A DNA stretch of 64,000 bases. Origin: Guadua angustifolia. Its lineage: Eukaryota; Streptophyta; Magnoliopsida; Poales; Poaceae. The notes beneath the pieces were generated by a model that did no database searches, was not told the DNA's origin, and worked only from the letters and a program-made list of their open reading frames with translations. How positions within the stretch are numbered: the stretch's first letter is position 1; the number at the start of each line of letters is the position of its first letter. The stretch lies in NCBI GenBank assembly GCA_036346375.1, contig CM070520.1, positions 15,077,791-15,141,790 on the forward strand, given 5' to 3'. The translations under genes and the position numbers were made by a program. This document shows, piece after piece, positions 1-10,912 of the stretch.

Positions 1-1315
1 GCAATGTACATGATCAAATCAATATTTGTTTCCTGAAAACATTGAAAATGGCACTGTCGGTTGTGGGTATTTTGATTAAAACCCCAAAATGAAACTATGG
101 CTTTGATGCGGGCGATTATTGGCAATAGCCGGTTGTGCATTAAAGGAACCGCACGTAGTGTAGGGTGGAGTATCGCCCGTGTCGGACTAAGGACCGAACA
201 TCGTGTAGCTTGATCCAAGAAAATCCGTACAAACCACGAGGGTGAGTATGGGTTAGCCATAGCTTATTAACTTATTTGGACATGGCTTTGCTCATTGGTA
301 GGCGGGAGCTAGCGGAGGCATTCCGATACGGATTGCTTGTGAGGGGCTTCCATGCGATTCAGATGGGTAATCGCCCGCCGGCAGTAACGGTGTACGCCCG
401 CCTCGACAGAGACGTTGTGTTGGTGTCTTGAAAGTGGATCCACGGCTTAGGTGAGTGTCTCTGCTTTTGAGGCGAGGTTAACGCCCGGCTGGTGTAAAGT
501 CATGTCGTGTAATGAACAGTGTGTATGATCGCTGGCAAGCACAATGGCCTATTGGAGGCATGTGTGATCTTGCAAAAGGATGATCATTCCTTGTGGGTAA
601 AGTTGTACACCTCTGCAGAGTTTAAATCTAATTGATTAGCCGCACTCCGCGGTCATGGGTGTCTTGGTGAACTCGCTTGAGTTAAATGTTTATTATTTTC
701 AAAAGGGTTGGTTTCATTTGTTTTAGCAATCTGTGTTTTATGTCAAAGGGTGACATTGTTGGATTTCGTGAATTCATGATTCGCCGCCACGTCATGGAGG
801 ACCGTGAGTGTTATTATGCTTTACTTAGTTGTTATCAATCAAATGCTCTTATAAATTCCGTTTGCAAATAACTTGTTTTACAATTCAATTTGCTTCATGC
901 AAATTAACTGTAGTAGCCTTTCCTTTGAAATGGCCTGCATGTATTGTAGGTTTTGCTCAAGTCTTGCTGAGTACGTAAAGTACTCACCCTTGCCTAATTA
1001 TATGTAGGTGGTTGTGGTAGCGTGGCTTCTAGTCTCTTTTAAATCGCAGTTGCGGATTTTCTTCGTCGTGTTCTATCTAGAGTTTATGCCTGGTCAGTTG
1101 CCTGCGGGAATGGATGGGTACACTACAAGGCTTCGCTTCTTTTGCTGCTAGATTTATCTGAGTTGTAATATTTATTTGTATAATCGTTTCCGCTTAATTA
1201 TTATATCGTATGGTTGTGATTCCAATTGTTGTAAACATGTGAGTGCTAGCTACTGATCCAGGGAATAGCACAGTAATCACATGGAGGTTCCTGTTCATCC
1301 GAACGGGGTCTCACA
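1..1315 (+). repeat. Right part of a long gypsy-type LTR (cut by window start)
   Basis: There is no credible ORF. The sequence resembles the long LTRs of grass Ty3/gypsy (Tat-like) elements: a stretch with the GTACTCACCC core near 975, and a terminal run ending GGGGTCTCACA at 1315, the expected CA end. It abuts the 3' interior of another element at 1316, which suggests an insertion into that element. The left end lies outside the window, so the target duplication cannot be checked. The family assignment is by resemblance only. Confidence 0.45.
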
Positions 1316-2060
1316 AATGAGAAGACGAAGGGGCAAATGAGAATAGTGCACAGAAAACCGCTTCGTTTGCACCTGGTCTTATATTTATAGGGAGTGATGC
1401 TAACTTCCGCCTTGAGCGGGAAAACGCTTCACCTTCCGCTTATCCTGAGGTTGCCCTAGGGTACGCCTCAAGATGGGTTGGCGGCCATGTGCAGCTATCA
1501 CTGCACACAGGCACGATTGGGCCGAATCTAATTTGGGATATGGTACGCCCCATGACGGGCCAAAAGCCACTGACCGCATTAGACGGAATTCGGGTACATT
1601 CCAAATATAAACATCCTCTTATGATATGCCTCATGTCAGGTCGTATGCTGGATACCGTTCAAAACGGTTTCAGATATCATAAAGATGGCTCAAAAAACAG
1701 ATATTTCGGAGGTATGCATCATGAGTCATGATAGGTCAATAGCCGTATGCTGCAAAAAGGCAGATGCGGGTACCGCTCGGATAAGTCATGGTATGCCTCA
1801 TGATGGGCCAAAAGTTGTGTGCCCTGGCACACAGGTACCACTCAGCTAAAAGCCAACATTGAGTGGAGATAAACTCCATGCAGAGTCATGTGCTGGCTCA
1901 ATAAATTGGGCTGGGAACCATTCGGAATGATTACACGTGGAGTTCTATCGAGTTCTTCACGACCTCTTTGCCTACTACAGAACACTCGGCTGCATAACAA
2001 ACTAGTCGGGAAGTCTTGACAATAAGAAGGCAATCCGATCGCAAAGCACTCGGGGGCTAC
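1316..2060 (+). mobile_element. 3' internal (untranslated) remnant of a Tat-like gypsy element
   Basis: This non-coding stretch leads into the motif CTCGGGGGCTAC at 2049-2060, which precedes the 3' LTR as a polypurine-type primer site in grass Tat-lineage elements. It holds imperfect repeats of a motif around GGTATGCCTCATGATGGGCC (near 1540, 1625 and 1790). The small ORFs here are not conserved proteins that I recognise. Confidence 0.45.
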
Positions 2061-2529
2061 TGTGGGATATATACACCACGGGTATCTGCAAAACAGGCCT
2101 GCAAGGCCCAACTGAACAAGATCGGGCCGGGCCGACTGCAAGGAAATAGAAGCTATCAGGGTTGCGCCAGACATGCGAAACAAGGAAGCCCTGAAGATAG
2201 CAACCGATCCGGATTAGGTAGGATATGATTGTAATCTAGGCCGCTGCCAAAACGGATAGGTGCAGAAAATATAATTCCTACTTTGTATCCAACTAGGACT
2301 CTCTTTTGTAATCGCCCCCCTCTGCTATATAAAGGGAGGGACGGGAGAACATCAGCATACGATCTCATCAGCAAATTAGCTAGCCACAGATAATTCCAGA
2401 GCACAGGACTAGGGTATTATCTCCTCCACGAGAGCCTGAACCTGTATAATTCCTGTGTCTTGTGTTACCATCGAGTTTAGATCTAGCGCCTAGCCCCGTT
2501 TTCATTATTGTCGGTAATAAACGTCGACA
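2061..2529 (+). repeat. 3' LTR of Tat-like gypsy element
   Basis: It starts TGTGGGATAT just after the CTCGGGGGCTAC motif and ends GTCGACA at 2529. A TATA box (TATATAAA, 2326-2333) is followed by a leader ending in CCTGTATAATTCCTGTGTCTTG, typical of the R-U5 region of rice RIRE2/RIRE3-like LTRs. The 5' partner is outside the window. The boundaries are inferred from the TG/CA ends and the primer motif, not from a target duplication. Confidence 0.55.
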
Positions 2530-2539
2530 AATGGTTTAT

Positions 2540-3260
2540 ATTAAAAGAACGAATCCATGCCAAATATAATAAAAATAGCATAAATTTGGAATAAAGAATA
2601 AAAGAAAATTAACCATTTGATTTTCGTATGGACTCCAAATTAAAACCCATACGTAGCTGAAATTTGAAATAAAAATGAGATGAAAATTAGCAATTGGACT
2701 TGTATATGAATTTTAGCCTAAAACTAACATTAAAAAAATTAGAAATACAAATTAGTATTGAAAAATAAAAGGAAATTAGCAATGTGATTTTCATTCTAAA
2801 ATTTGGAATAAAATTTAGATTGAAAATTAGCACTTGGATTTGTATATGAATTCTAACCCAAAACTAATAATTAAAATTAAATAAATAATAATAACAAAAA
2901 TTCAGAATGAAAAATAAAAGGGAATTAGATATTTGATTTTCACACAAACTCCAAATAAAATTCGTAGATAACTGAAATTCGGAATAAAAACTAGATGAAA
3001 ATTAGCGGTTGGATGTGTATACTAATTCTAACCTAAAATAAAAATTGAAATTAAATAAAGATAAAATTTAGCTTAGAAAAAAGAGCCATGTCAAGTAAAA
3101 TAAAAATAAAAGATATTCAAAATAAAAAAAACTAGAAACTGGATTTTTGTACTAATTCCAAACTAAAACTGAAAAAAATCCATGAGAAATACAATCCAAC
3201 AATATGGAAATTTAGAATAAAAGTCAAAGGCAATTAGCTATTTTTTAAGTCCAAACTAAG
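2540..3260. repeat. AT-rich degenerate tandem repeats
   Basis: This is gene-free sequence. A motif of the form GAAAATTAGC..TTGGA..TGTATA..AATTCTAACC recurs near 2680, 2825 and 3000, alternating with GATTTTC..ACTCCAAAT near 2620 and 2935. The copies are diverged and unevenly spaced. No protein or RNA gene is visible. Confidence 0.5.
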
Positions 3261-3351
3261 TGAAAAGTAAAGTTTTGTGCTTTGTTAAAAATTAAAATTT
3301 CATAAATATGCTAATTCGAGAAATAAAATAAGGTAAGGAATTTGATATAAA

Positions 3352-3378
3352 TGTGTGTGTGTGTGTGTATATATATAA
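3352..3378. repeat. (GT)n/(TA)n microsatellite
   Basis: A pure dinucleotide run of GT units is followed by TA units, directly left of the putative Helitron start. Confidence 0.9.
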
Positions 3379-3391
3379 CTAGAAATCAAAA

Positions 3392-4355
3392 TCTATTATA
3401 TAATAGAAGTCTATAACATGTGGTTTACAATCGCTAAGAAAAAAGAGAATATGCTAAAAAAATACTTACAAAAAAGAAAACAATTTGACCCTTCATTTGG
3501 TAGACCTCAATAGGATGGAGGGATTGAGAGCGAAAAATATTGACAGGTGTTCAATCAGTAATACCGGTCTAAACTTTGTGATATGCATTATGAGCATATA
3601 GTAGAGGCATCCATTGTAATAATGAAAATAAAGAATGACACTGATATAAATAGAAAATATATATTATGCTTTGATTACTGTTTTGCTATGTAAGTATTTG
3701 GAGAAGAATGTCTTGGTCATAGGTAACAGATATTGGGGGACGGTGAGTATTTTCTCCTTTATAATATATCCGTATATATTAGTGATCAAAGTTTTAAAAA
3801 ATTAGTTGCACACGTTTTGAAATGTCAGCTAGAATAGAATGGAGAGAGCTGCTGCTAAGTGCTAAACAAATTAGTTAGGCAACATATCCAGTGCAATTAA
3901 AGTTTTGGTGCAACCACCGTGCAACTCTACTAAATTTTTTTTCAAAAAATTCTGAAAAAATCATGGATATACATCTCAGCTTACCCCATCTACATATAAA
4001 ATTTCATAGTCAAATTCGTCCTATACTAGAAGTTACAAAAAAGACAAATTTGGAGTGCATTTGAACTATTACTGTTTGTCAGAAAATTTGTCTTTTTTAT
4101 TACTCTTAACATAGGACGAATTTGATTTTGGTATAAATGGAAAATGTGTGTTAGCTATGATTACTATTTTGTTATGCAAATATTTGGGGAAGAAAGTGAG
4201 TATTTTCTCTCTTATAATATATAATATTAAAATATCACAAATAGAGTTCTGCAGCGATTTATTTTCCAAAAAGGTATAATTATATATGTATTGTCAGGTC
4301 ATTTAAACGTGCTTTAAAGATGATGTCCGTGCAACTGTGCGGGGCAGCTTGCTAG
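3392..4355 (+). mobile_element. Possible non-autonomous Helitron
   Basis: The right end has the Helitron 3' signature: a hairpin CCGTGCA-AC-TGTGCGG (4327-4342, with two G/T wobbles) followed 9 bases later by CTAG, with a T as the next base. The left end reads TCTATTATA directly after an A, which matches the TC start and A|T insertion rule. There is no helicase ORF. The interior holds a copy of the 4.5-8 kb amplified segment (3778-3890) and a partial foldback sequence related to the MITE at 37847. The left boundary is the weaker of the two. Confidence 0.42.
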
Positions 4356-7300
4356 TTATTTATAATAAAACACTAGAATCGATAGAATCTATGATCATAT
4401 GAAAACTTTGATCATGATCCTACAATTTTTTGAAAGAATCGTAACAACATCAAGATTCTACTAAATTAATTAGACTGTACCCCAGGAACGGATCGGTGGC
4501 CAGTTAATCTAGATCCTAGAATCCTAAAATGGTATAACTAGAATTGAGATTCTGACAGCACACCACCAAGCTAGACTCCATTTTGTCGCACTTTAGTGAT
4601 GTCCTGCCGGGAGGTTGAAAGGGAAAAGAGTTGGCGTTGTGACAAAGAAAGGAACAAAGCAAGTCATGCATGGCGCTGGTCACACGGCAGAGGATCTCCA
4701 ATCCACCATGGGAGGCCACGGCGCGCACTTCATCTCGTTTCTATTGTTGGCCAGTAAAGAGGGAGGGGAAGGGAATGGCGTGCTCATATCATAGTCACAG
4801 GGGTTTGGTATCGAATCATCTCCTCGCCGGAAAATGATAATCAACACCTTGTCCGCCCAGTCGTCTTGGCTGGCTTAATTATTAGTACTGCCTTCGCTCC
4901 TTTTTACTAGTCGTTTTACACATCACGATCTCCAATGTCATTTCTTTTTCTAATTACATGTTCGTAGATGTTATTAAAAATATAATGATATTGTCGCATC
5001 CTAAATTTGCGTTAAATTGAATTATGTAGTTGCCAAGTTATTTTCTAAGTTTATTACCTATTTTCAAAGTTTTTCTTGCGTTTCTGAAATTTTGGCATTT
5101 AAAGAAAATACTTTGTACAACCTACTTATTGCAACTGATTTCCAAGCTTCAAATTTAAATCAGCACAAAATCTGAAAATATTTTAATTAAATCTCAGATG
5201 GTCTGGAGGACCCCTTCGAAAAACTCTTGAATTTTTTGGAGTACGGTGCTAGTTTAGGAAAATCTAATACTACATGGTTTATTAAAACTGAAGCACTAAA
5301 AGAATTATTGAAGGGAATCTACAGCCGAAAATATTCTAAGAATTTAAAAAAAAACTCCAGAACTTCATCTCGTTTATCTTGTTGGCCAGTAACGAGGAAG
5401 GAGAAGGGAATGATGTGCTCATATTAAACACACACACGTGTATGTACCCATCCTAATTTTATTTTTGAGTGAGGCCACGAGTCAATCCGGAGGATCAACT
5501 CACGACCGGCTAGAAGCTCTTTGTCTCCCGAACCAACTAGGCTACTGTCTGTCCTCAATCATTACTTTTTTTAATTACATGTTAGTAGATGTTATTAAAA
5601 AAATAATGATATGATGCTATTTTTATAGCAAATTTAATGACGTCATTTCCACATGATAAATCCAAATTACATTCGTGTATATTAACTGTCAAAGTTTTAA
5701 AAAGATTAGTTGCACGTATTCTGAAACAACAGCTAAAAAGGAACGGAAGAAGCGGGTAGCAAAGAAATCTATTAAGCGAGAGTAATAGATTAAAAAGCAC
5801 CACAGGAGTGACAAACAAGGGTACAGAAAACGGATGGCATTGTGGCAAAAGAAGAGAACAAAGCTAGCCATGGCGTTGGTCACCAGAGGAGTCCAGTCCA
5901 GTGCAGCATGCACTTTTCTCTCTTTAGGACCTATTTGTTTCGGTTTAGGTTTTTTAGCTTTTAGTTTAAAGCTAGTTTTTTGATTTAATGAGTTTTCAAG
6001 CTGTTTGCTTTTAAGCCAAGACATGTTGTTTGGCATCTGGCTTTTTGATGGTTGAATGGTGTAGCTTATTGGTGAAAAGTTTGAAATAATCTTTAAGGTT
6101 GTATGGACTTTTCTTATGTACTGATTTATCTAATACAAATGTTTTATACTTTTTTCACCGAATGTCGTATTGAAAAACATAGATTAATCTTGAGATCAAA
6201 CTTCATTCTAAGCATAATTATTTATCAACTTGAAACTCTTACTACATAGCAATTTTGAACTCTTATCAGACTAAAAATAGCATAACAATTTTGAACTCTC
6301 GTCAAACTAAATAAAAACATATATTGAGGAGCTCGATGAGGCGGATTTGGTTGCCTTTTGCCACGCCAGATCTAGCCACCTCCACCCGCCTCCCGCCGTT
6401 CTACCCTCAGGTCCAGTCGCCTCCACCCACGTCACGCCGGATCCGATCGCCTCCTGCCATGCTATGACCGGATCCGTTCAGCTCCACCTGCACCACGCTC
6501 GGACCCTGTAGCCTCCCACCACTCCAAACTTAGGTTTGGCCGCCTCAACCCGCATCGCGCCGGATCCGGATCGGTGGAGGAGGAAGGTGGTTAGGGATGG
6601 TGGAGGAGGGAGGAGGTCGAGGACGGCAGAGACCAGAGCGGCGGAGGGAGAAGGCATGTCGCACAGGAGAGAGGAGACGAGGAGAAATGAGGAGATGGGA
6701 GAATGATTTTTGAGTTTATATGTAATGGTATTTGGTAGGTAATTTTAGAGACTTCCAGTGGTAAAAGATTATTTCATCTCAAAAAAGCCTAAAAAAGCAC
6801 CTCTTATCTGTCTTTTGGCTTATAGTTATATAGAGGCTTTAGGCTTTTTTAAACTCAACTTAAAAGTCAGTCGTTTGATTCAGTTTTAACTTTTTTACTT
6901 TTAAATCAATAAAAAACCAAAATAAACAGGGCCTTAGTCCTATTGGCCAGTAAAGAGCAGGGGGAAGGCATCAATCGGCCACATCGCTGGAAAATGACAG
7001 ACTTTGTCTGTCCGTTGTCTTCGCTGGCTTAATTGGTAATACCTATGCTACTTTTCACTGATCATTTTAGATATCGATAGTCTCCGACACACATTTTCGA
7101 CTATTGCTTTCTATTTATATGTTGGTAAATATTATAAAAATATAAAGATATGAAAATGTTTTTATGACAAATCTAGTAAAATAATTTTAACATGATCAAT
7201 CCAAATTACTTTTATATATATTAGCTAGTGGTCAAAATTTTAAAAGATTGGTCGCAGGGGTTCTGAAACGATAGCTAAGAAAGAACCGAGAGAGTAGCTA

Positions 7301-8160
7301 CTAAAGAAATGTATTAAGCGAGAGTAACAGATGAGAATGCATGAGAGGAGTGACGAAGAAGAGAAAAGGAAAGAGATGGCGTTGTGACAAAGAAGGGAAC
7401 AGAGTTAGTCATGGCGTTGGTCACCGAGGAGGCCACGGCGTGAACTTTACTATCTCATTAGTCTTGTCGGCCCGTAAAGAGCAAGGAGAAGAGAATGCGT
7501 GCTCACAGTCGCAGGGTTTTCGAATCGAATCGCCGTGGCCTTGCCAGCACCTTAATTAGTGCTACCTTCATTTCTTTTTTACTTTTATTTTGGATATTAG
7601 CATGATCTTCAATACACTTTTTCGATCTTTTTTTGTTATTTATATATAATTATTAAAAATATATATAATGATATGAATATGTTTTTTATGCAAATCTAGT
7701 AATATTTTTTCCACCTGATATATCCAAATTATTTCTGTATGTACATATTTTGAAATGTCAGATAGAAAAGAACGGAGAGAGCTGCTGCTAAACAAATTCG
7801 TTAAGCGAGAATAATGGACGGGAAAGCACCTGATGAGCAACAAAGAAGGGAAAGGGATGGCGTTGTGACAAAGAAGGGAACAAAGGTGATTTGGTAACCC
7901 GAGGAGGCCACGGCGCACACTTTATCTTGCTAAAGTGAAAGTTCATCCGATCGAGGATGCCATATCAGCAAAATACCCTCTAGCTAGGTCTCTCCGTCTC
8001 GTCTCGTTGCAGTGGTGTGTGTGTGTGTTGCGAAGTTGTTCCGTCAACTACTCAACATTTCCATATTTCCACTCGATCACTGGCCGGACACAAGCAGTAG
8101 CTACGGGTTTCCAGATTTTTCTGCGAGCTGCCTCTAATCATTTTTAAAAAAAGATAAAAA
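3640..8160 (+). repeat. Five diverged copies of a segment upstream of the NLR gene
   Basis: The same ordered landmarks recur: AATCCAAATTA.., GAACGGAGAGAGCTGCTGCTAA, TTAAGCGAGA, GGCGTTGTGACAAAGAAGGG, GAGGAGGCCACGGCG, GGCCAGTAAAGAG, GCTGGCTTAATT. The copies lie roughly at 3778-3890 (partial), 4505-5430 (compound), 5562-7030 (split by a MITE), 7080-7560 and 7620-7935. The last copy abuts the leader of the NLR gene at 8199. No coding potential is shared, so this looks like amplified promoter-side or untranslated DNA. Confidence 0.65.
5927..6933. mobile_element. Tourist-like (PIF/Harbinger) non-autonomous element
   Basis: Terminal inverted repeats (GGACCTATTTGTTT at left; GGCCCTGTTTATTT read from the right end) are bounded by TTA target duplications (5924-5926 and 6934-6936). 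At about 1 kb it is long for a MITE. The GC-rich centre (6330-6700) differs in composition from its arms. No transposase is visible. It interrupts one copy of the amplified segment. Confidence 0.7.
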
Positions 8161-8198
8161 AGAAGGAGAGGGAGGGAGAGGGAGAGGGAGAGGGAGAG
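8160..8198 (+). promoter_or_regulatory. GA-rich 5' leader of NLR gene
   Basis: A (GGGAGA)n-type purine tract runs directly into the ATG at 8199. A comparable GA tract lies just upstream of the paralogous NLR pseudogene (52011-52070, CT on the + strand), which suggests that both genes inherited a GA-rich leader. Confidence 0.5.
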
Positions 8199-10436
8199 AT
8201 GGCGGATGTGATCGGGAAGAAGAAGCAAACAATGCAGGAGACGGAGCTCCTTCTTGAGAGTATCTTCGTGCTGCAGCTGCAGGCTCCTGGGCATGCGCGG
8301 GTCCGTTCCTTATTGAAGGTGATGGAGATGGACCTGAGCGCCATGCTTGCACAGCTGCGGCGTCAGCCAACAGGGGATGAGTTGTGGGAGGAGTTGCGGA
8401 AGAAACTCAATATCGTCGGGCACAAACTAGATGAGTACGAGCGGCATACTCCACGTCACGTCCTGCACAGAGCTGCTCGCTGCCTCCGCCGTACTACTAC
8501 TGCAGGGCTCTCGGATTGGGAGTATACATTATCTTTCGTTGTCGCCAACTACACCTTGAGGTATAAGCATCTTCTGCTGGTCGGTGACGATGGTGATGAT
8601 ACGGCGGCCTCTACCTCATCACGGATATATAGTGAATTTCGTTCCAGGTTAAAGCTATCGTCACTATACACGGTGAGCATGTTTCCACAGGGGTACATAT
8701 TTGACAAACACCGTCTGATCTGGAGATTGGCATGCGAAAGACTGTGGAGTGCAACGGATAATTTCTCGAAACTGGTCGACAGGGAAGTGATCACCAGGGC
8801 AGCAAACTACGGAGAAAAGCCGGCTGCAGAGGAGGATTGCCACTGGCAGGTGAATCCTGATATGCTGCAGTTCCTCGCTACCGAATCAGCCAACAAGGGT
8901 ATTGTTTGTACCAGCGGCATGCTCAACTCAGCAGCAGCTACAGCTGACAACGCGAGTACTGATGCACTACACTGGCTATCCCTCCACCAGCCTGATCCGG
9001 AGCTCCCAACGCTGCTGGAAACAAAGGATCTGTCTCAAACCCGTTCACTAGCTGTCTCTGGTGCAGTAGAAGGAATCCCTCTCGATAAGTTTATCTATTT
9101 GAGGGTGTTGGATCTCGAAGGTTGGGAGAATTTGAAGGATGAGGACTTACCGCTCATATGCAGCAAAATGTTATTGCTTGGTTATCTGAGCATGAGGAAC
9201 ACAGGGGTCACCAGGCTCCCACCCGAGATCAAGGAGCTGCACATTCTAATTGTATTGGACGTGAGCCACACGAGTATAAGGGAGCTCCCATCAGAAGTAC
9301 GCGAGCTAAAATGGTTGAGAGCACTGGACCTGAGAAACACACAAATAAGGCAACTGCCACAGCAAATTGCTGAGCTTACAGATTTGCGTCATCTGCTAAT
9401 TGGTGGCGATGGAATTAATCCTGATGAGATAGCAGCAAAGATACCGGAGGGGATATTGCGTGCCGGAAACCTACGCACGCTAGCAACTGCTGACTTAAGT
9501 GAATGCTCTGCAAGCTTTGTAGACGCTCTTGGTGACTGCCTAGAGTACTTGCAGGTGCTTGCAATAACCTGGTCTTTTCACCAGTGCACAGACAGAAGAT
9601 ACCAGGACGCTCTACGGTCATCCATCGGAAAATGGGACTACCTCAAGTCCCTGACAATCCACTGTGGGCTCGGTTGTTCCATGGAGTTCCTGGGCTCTCA
9701 GCTGTCTCATCCTCAGGAACTGGAGACTTTCAAGGTAACAACCGGAAGATTTTTCGTTGTTCCCAAATGGATCCAAGGGCTCGAGAGTCTTTCTTTCTTG
9801 CAAATCACCGTTTGCAAGCTAGGCACGGACGATCTAAAGATCCTTGGAGAGTTGCCCAAATTGAAGTGCCTTGTGCTAGGCTTGGACTTCCTCCCAGTGG
9901 AAGCCATAGTGATTCCAAGCGAGTGGTTCAGGCGGCTTCGGACATTCTCGGTCGATTGTGCAGTGCCATGGCTGGCTTTCAGAGAAGGAGCAATGCCGGA
10001 GCTCAGATACCTCGACCTAGAAATATGCTCAGGCCCACCGAATGAAGAGCGTATTCCTACAGGCATCAACAAGCTTGGCAAGCTCAGTGAGGTAGTCCTC
10101 CGGTACAGCAAATGGTGCAGCGACAGCTCCAGCGTGAAGATGACAGTCGTGGCGGTGAAGAAGGCGATCGTCGAGCATCGCAACCGGATCAACCTCGTCA
10201 TCAATAATGACATCCAACGTGTTGTTCAGGCAGAGGGAGTTGATGAGGACATAGTGAGGAGGACAGTCGAGGCGGTGAAGAAGGCGGTTGTCAGGCTTAG
10301 CAACTGGATCAACCTCGTCATCAATGGCATCCAACATGTTATTCAGGCAGAGGCTGTTGATGAGGAGACAGTGAGGAGGAGAACAGGGATCGAGAGTGAA
10401 ATTGAGATTGTAGGCGAAATCGAAAATGAAGCCTAG
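8199..10436 (+). CDS. NLR-like protein lacking the NB-ARC core (winged-helix remnant + LRR)
   Basis: This is a 745-residue uninterrupted ORF. Residues 1-130 are a helical, CC-like N-terminus. Residues 143-197 match the winged-helix part of plant NLRs (LKLSSLYTVSMFP, then HRLIW). A degenerate MHD-region equivalent (VNPDMLQFL) lies near 218. Residues 295-630 are leucine-rich repeats (LRVLDLEGW, LIVLDVSHTSIRELP, LRALDLRNTQIRQLP). No P-loop, kinase-2 or GLPL motif is present. Compared with the paralogue at 39749-51944, everything from the P-loop to the start of the winged helix is missing, apparently in frame. Residues ~650-725 are a tandem duplication. NLRs are cytoplasmic immune receptors. Without a nucleotide-binding switch this could be a decoy, an adaptor or a decaying gene. 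The start is chosen because the GA leader ends there and the next in-frame ATG (codon 12) lies inside the helix. Confidence 0.8.
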   Translation: MADVIGKKKQTMQETELLLESIFVLQLQAPGHARVRSLLKVMEMDLSAMLAQLRRQPTGDELWEELRKKLNIVGHKLDEYERHTPRHVLHRAARCLRRTTTAGLSDWEYTLSFVVANYTLRYKHLLLVGDDGDDTAASTSSRIYSEFRSRLKLSSLYTVSMFPQGYIFDKHRLIWRLACERLWSATDNFSKLVDREVITRAANYGEKPAAEEDCHWQVNPDMLQFLATESANKGIVCTSGMLNSAAATADNASTDALHWLSLHQPDPELPTLLETKDLSQTRSLAVSGAVEGIPLDKFIYLRVLDLEGWENLKDEDLPLICSKMLLLGYLSMRNTGVTRLPPEIKELHILIVLDVSHTSIRELPSEVRELKWLRALDLRNTQIRQLPQQIAELTDLRHLLIGGDGINPDEIAAKIPEGILRAGNLRTLATADLSECSASFVDALGDCLEYLQVLAITWSFHQCTDRRYQDALRSSIGKWDYLKSLTIHCGLGCSMEFLGSQLSHPQELETFKVTTGRFFVVPKWIQGLESLSFLQITVCKLGTDDLKILGELPKLKCLVLGLDFLPVEAIVIPSEWFRRLRTFSVDCAVPWLAFREGAMPELRYLDLEICSGPPNEERIPTGINKLGKLSEVVLRYSKWCSDSSSVKMTVVAVKKAIVEHRNRINLVINNDIQRVVQAEGVDEDIVRRTVEAVKKAVVRLSNWINLVINGIQHVIQAEAVDEETVRRRTGIESEIEIVGEIENEA
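10141..10380 (+). repeat. In-frame ~120-bp tandem duplication in NLR C-terminus
   Basis: Two adjacent units (from about 10141 and from about 10262) each encode VAVKKA/VEAVKKA, INLVIN, a QAE motif and VDE residues. The second unit is one codon shorter. The duplication keeps the frame and extends the protein tail beyond the paralogue's. Confidence 0.8.
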
Positions 10437-10599
10437 ATGCCGTGACAAGGTAAAACTCTGGTGCACTTGCACACTGCTACTTGTTACTAGTTGCTTCCTG
10501 TGATTAACACCGGTTTTTGTGGCAAACGTTTCCATATGTGCAGCTTCAGCGCTGAGGCAAATATGTTTGTGGCAAACGGCTGCTGCTATCTGTATCCTA

Positions 10600-10912
10600 G
10601 GGATGTGTATTCTTGCAAGACTAATTGTTTGTCGCGTGTAAAAGATTTGTGAGATAATACGTCATGGCTGTGTTCGTATTCGTTTAGCTATGCTGTTCGT
10701 ATTCGTTTAGCTATGCTGTGTTCAAAACATTAACAGTAAGACTGCCAAATGTCGTATTCGTTTAGCTATGCTGTGTTTGTATGTCGTTTTCAAAGATTGC
10801 CATGTGTGTTACTGTTTCGTTAGTAAGGATGTGTATTATTGCAAGACTCTAATTGTTTGTCGCGTGTAAAAGATTTGTGAGATAATACATCATGACTGTG
10901 TTCGTATGTTGA
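10600..10912 (+). repeat. 3'-flank duplication (period ~228 bp) with short repeats
   Basis: The stretch beginning GGATGTGTATTCTTGCAAG at 10600 recurs at 10828 with few changes. Between the copies the unit CGTATTCGTTTAGCTATGCTG occurs three times. This is probably 3' untranslated or flanking sequence of the NLR gene. Confidence 0.75.

Noticed and set aside
1842..2404. Minus-strand ORFs of 80-113 codons
   Set aside because: They overlap the U3 and TATA region of an LTR in antisense and have no known domain.
5582..6036. Minus-strand ORFs upstream of the NLR gene
   Set aside because: They span the border of a MITE and a non-coding amplified unit, and equivalents in the other copies of the unit are not open.
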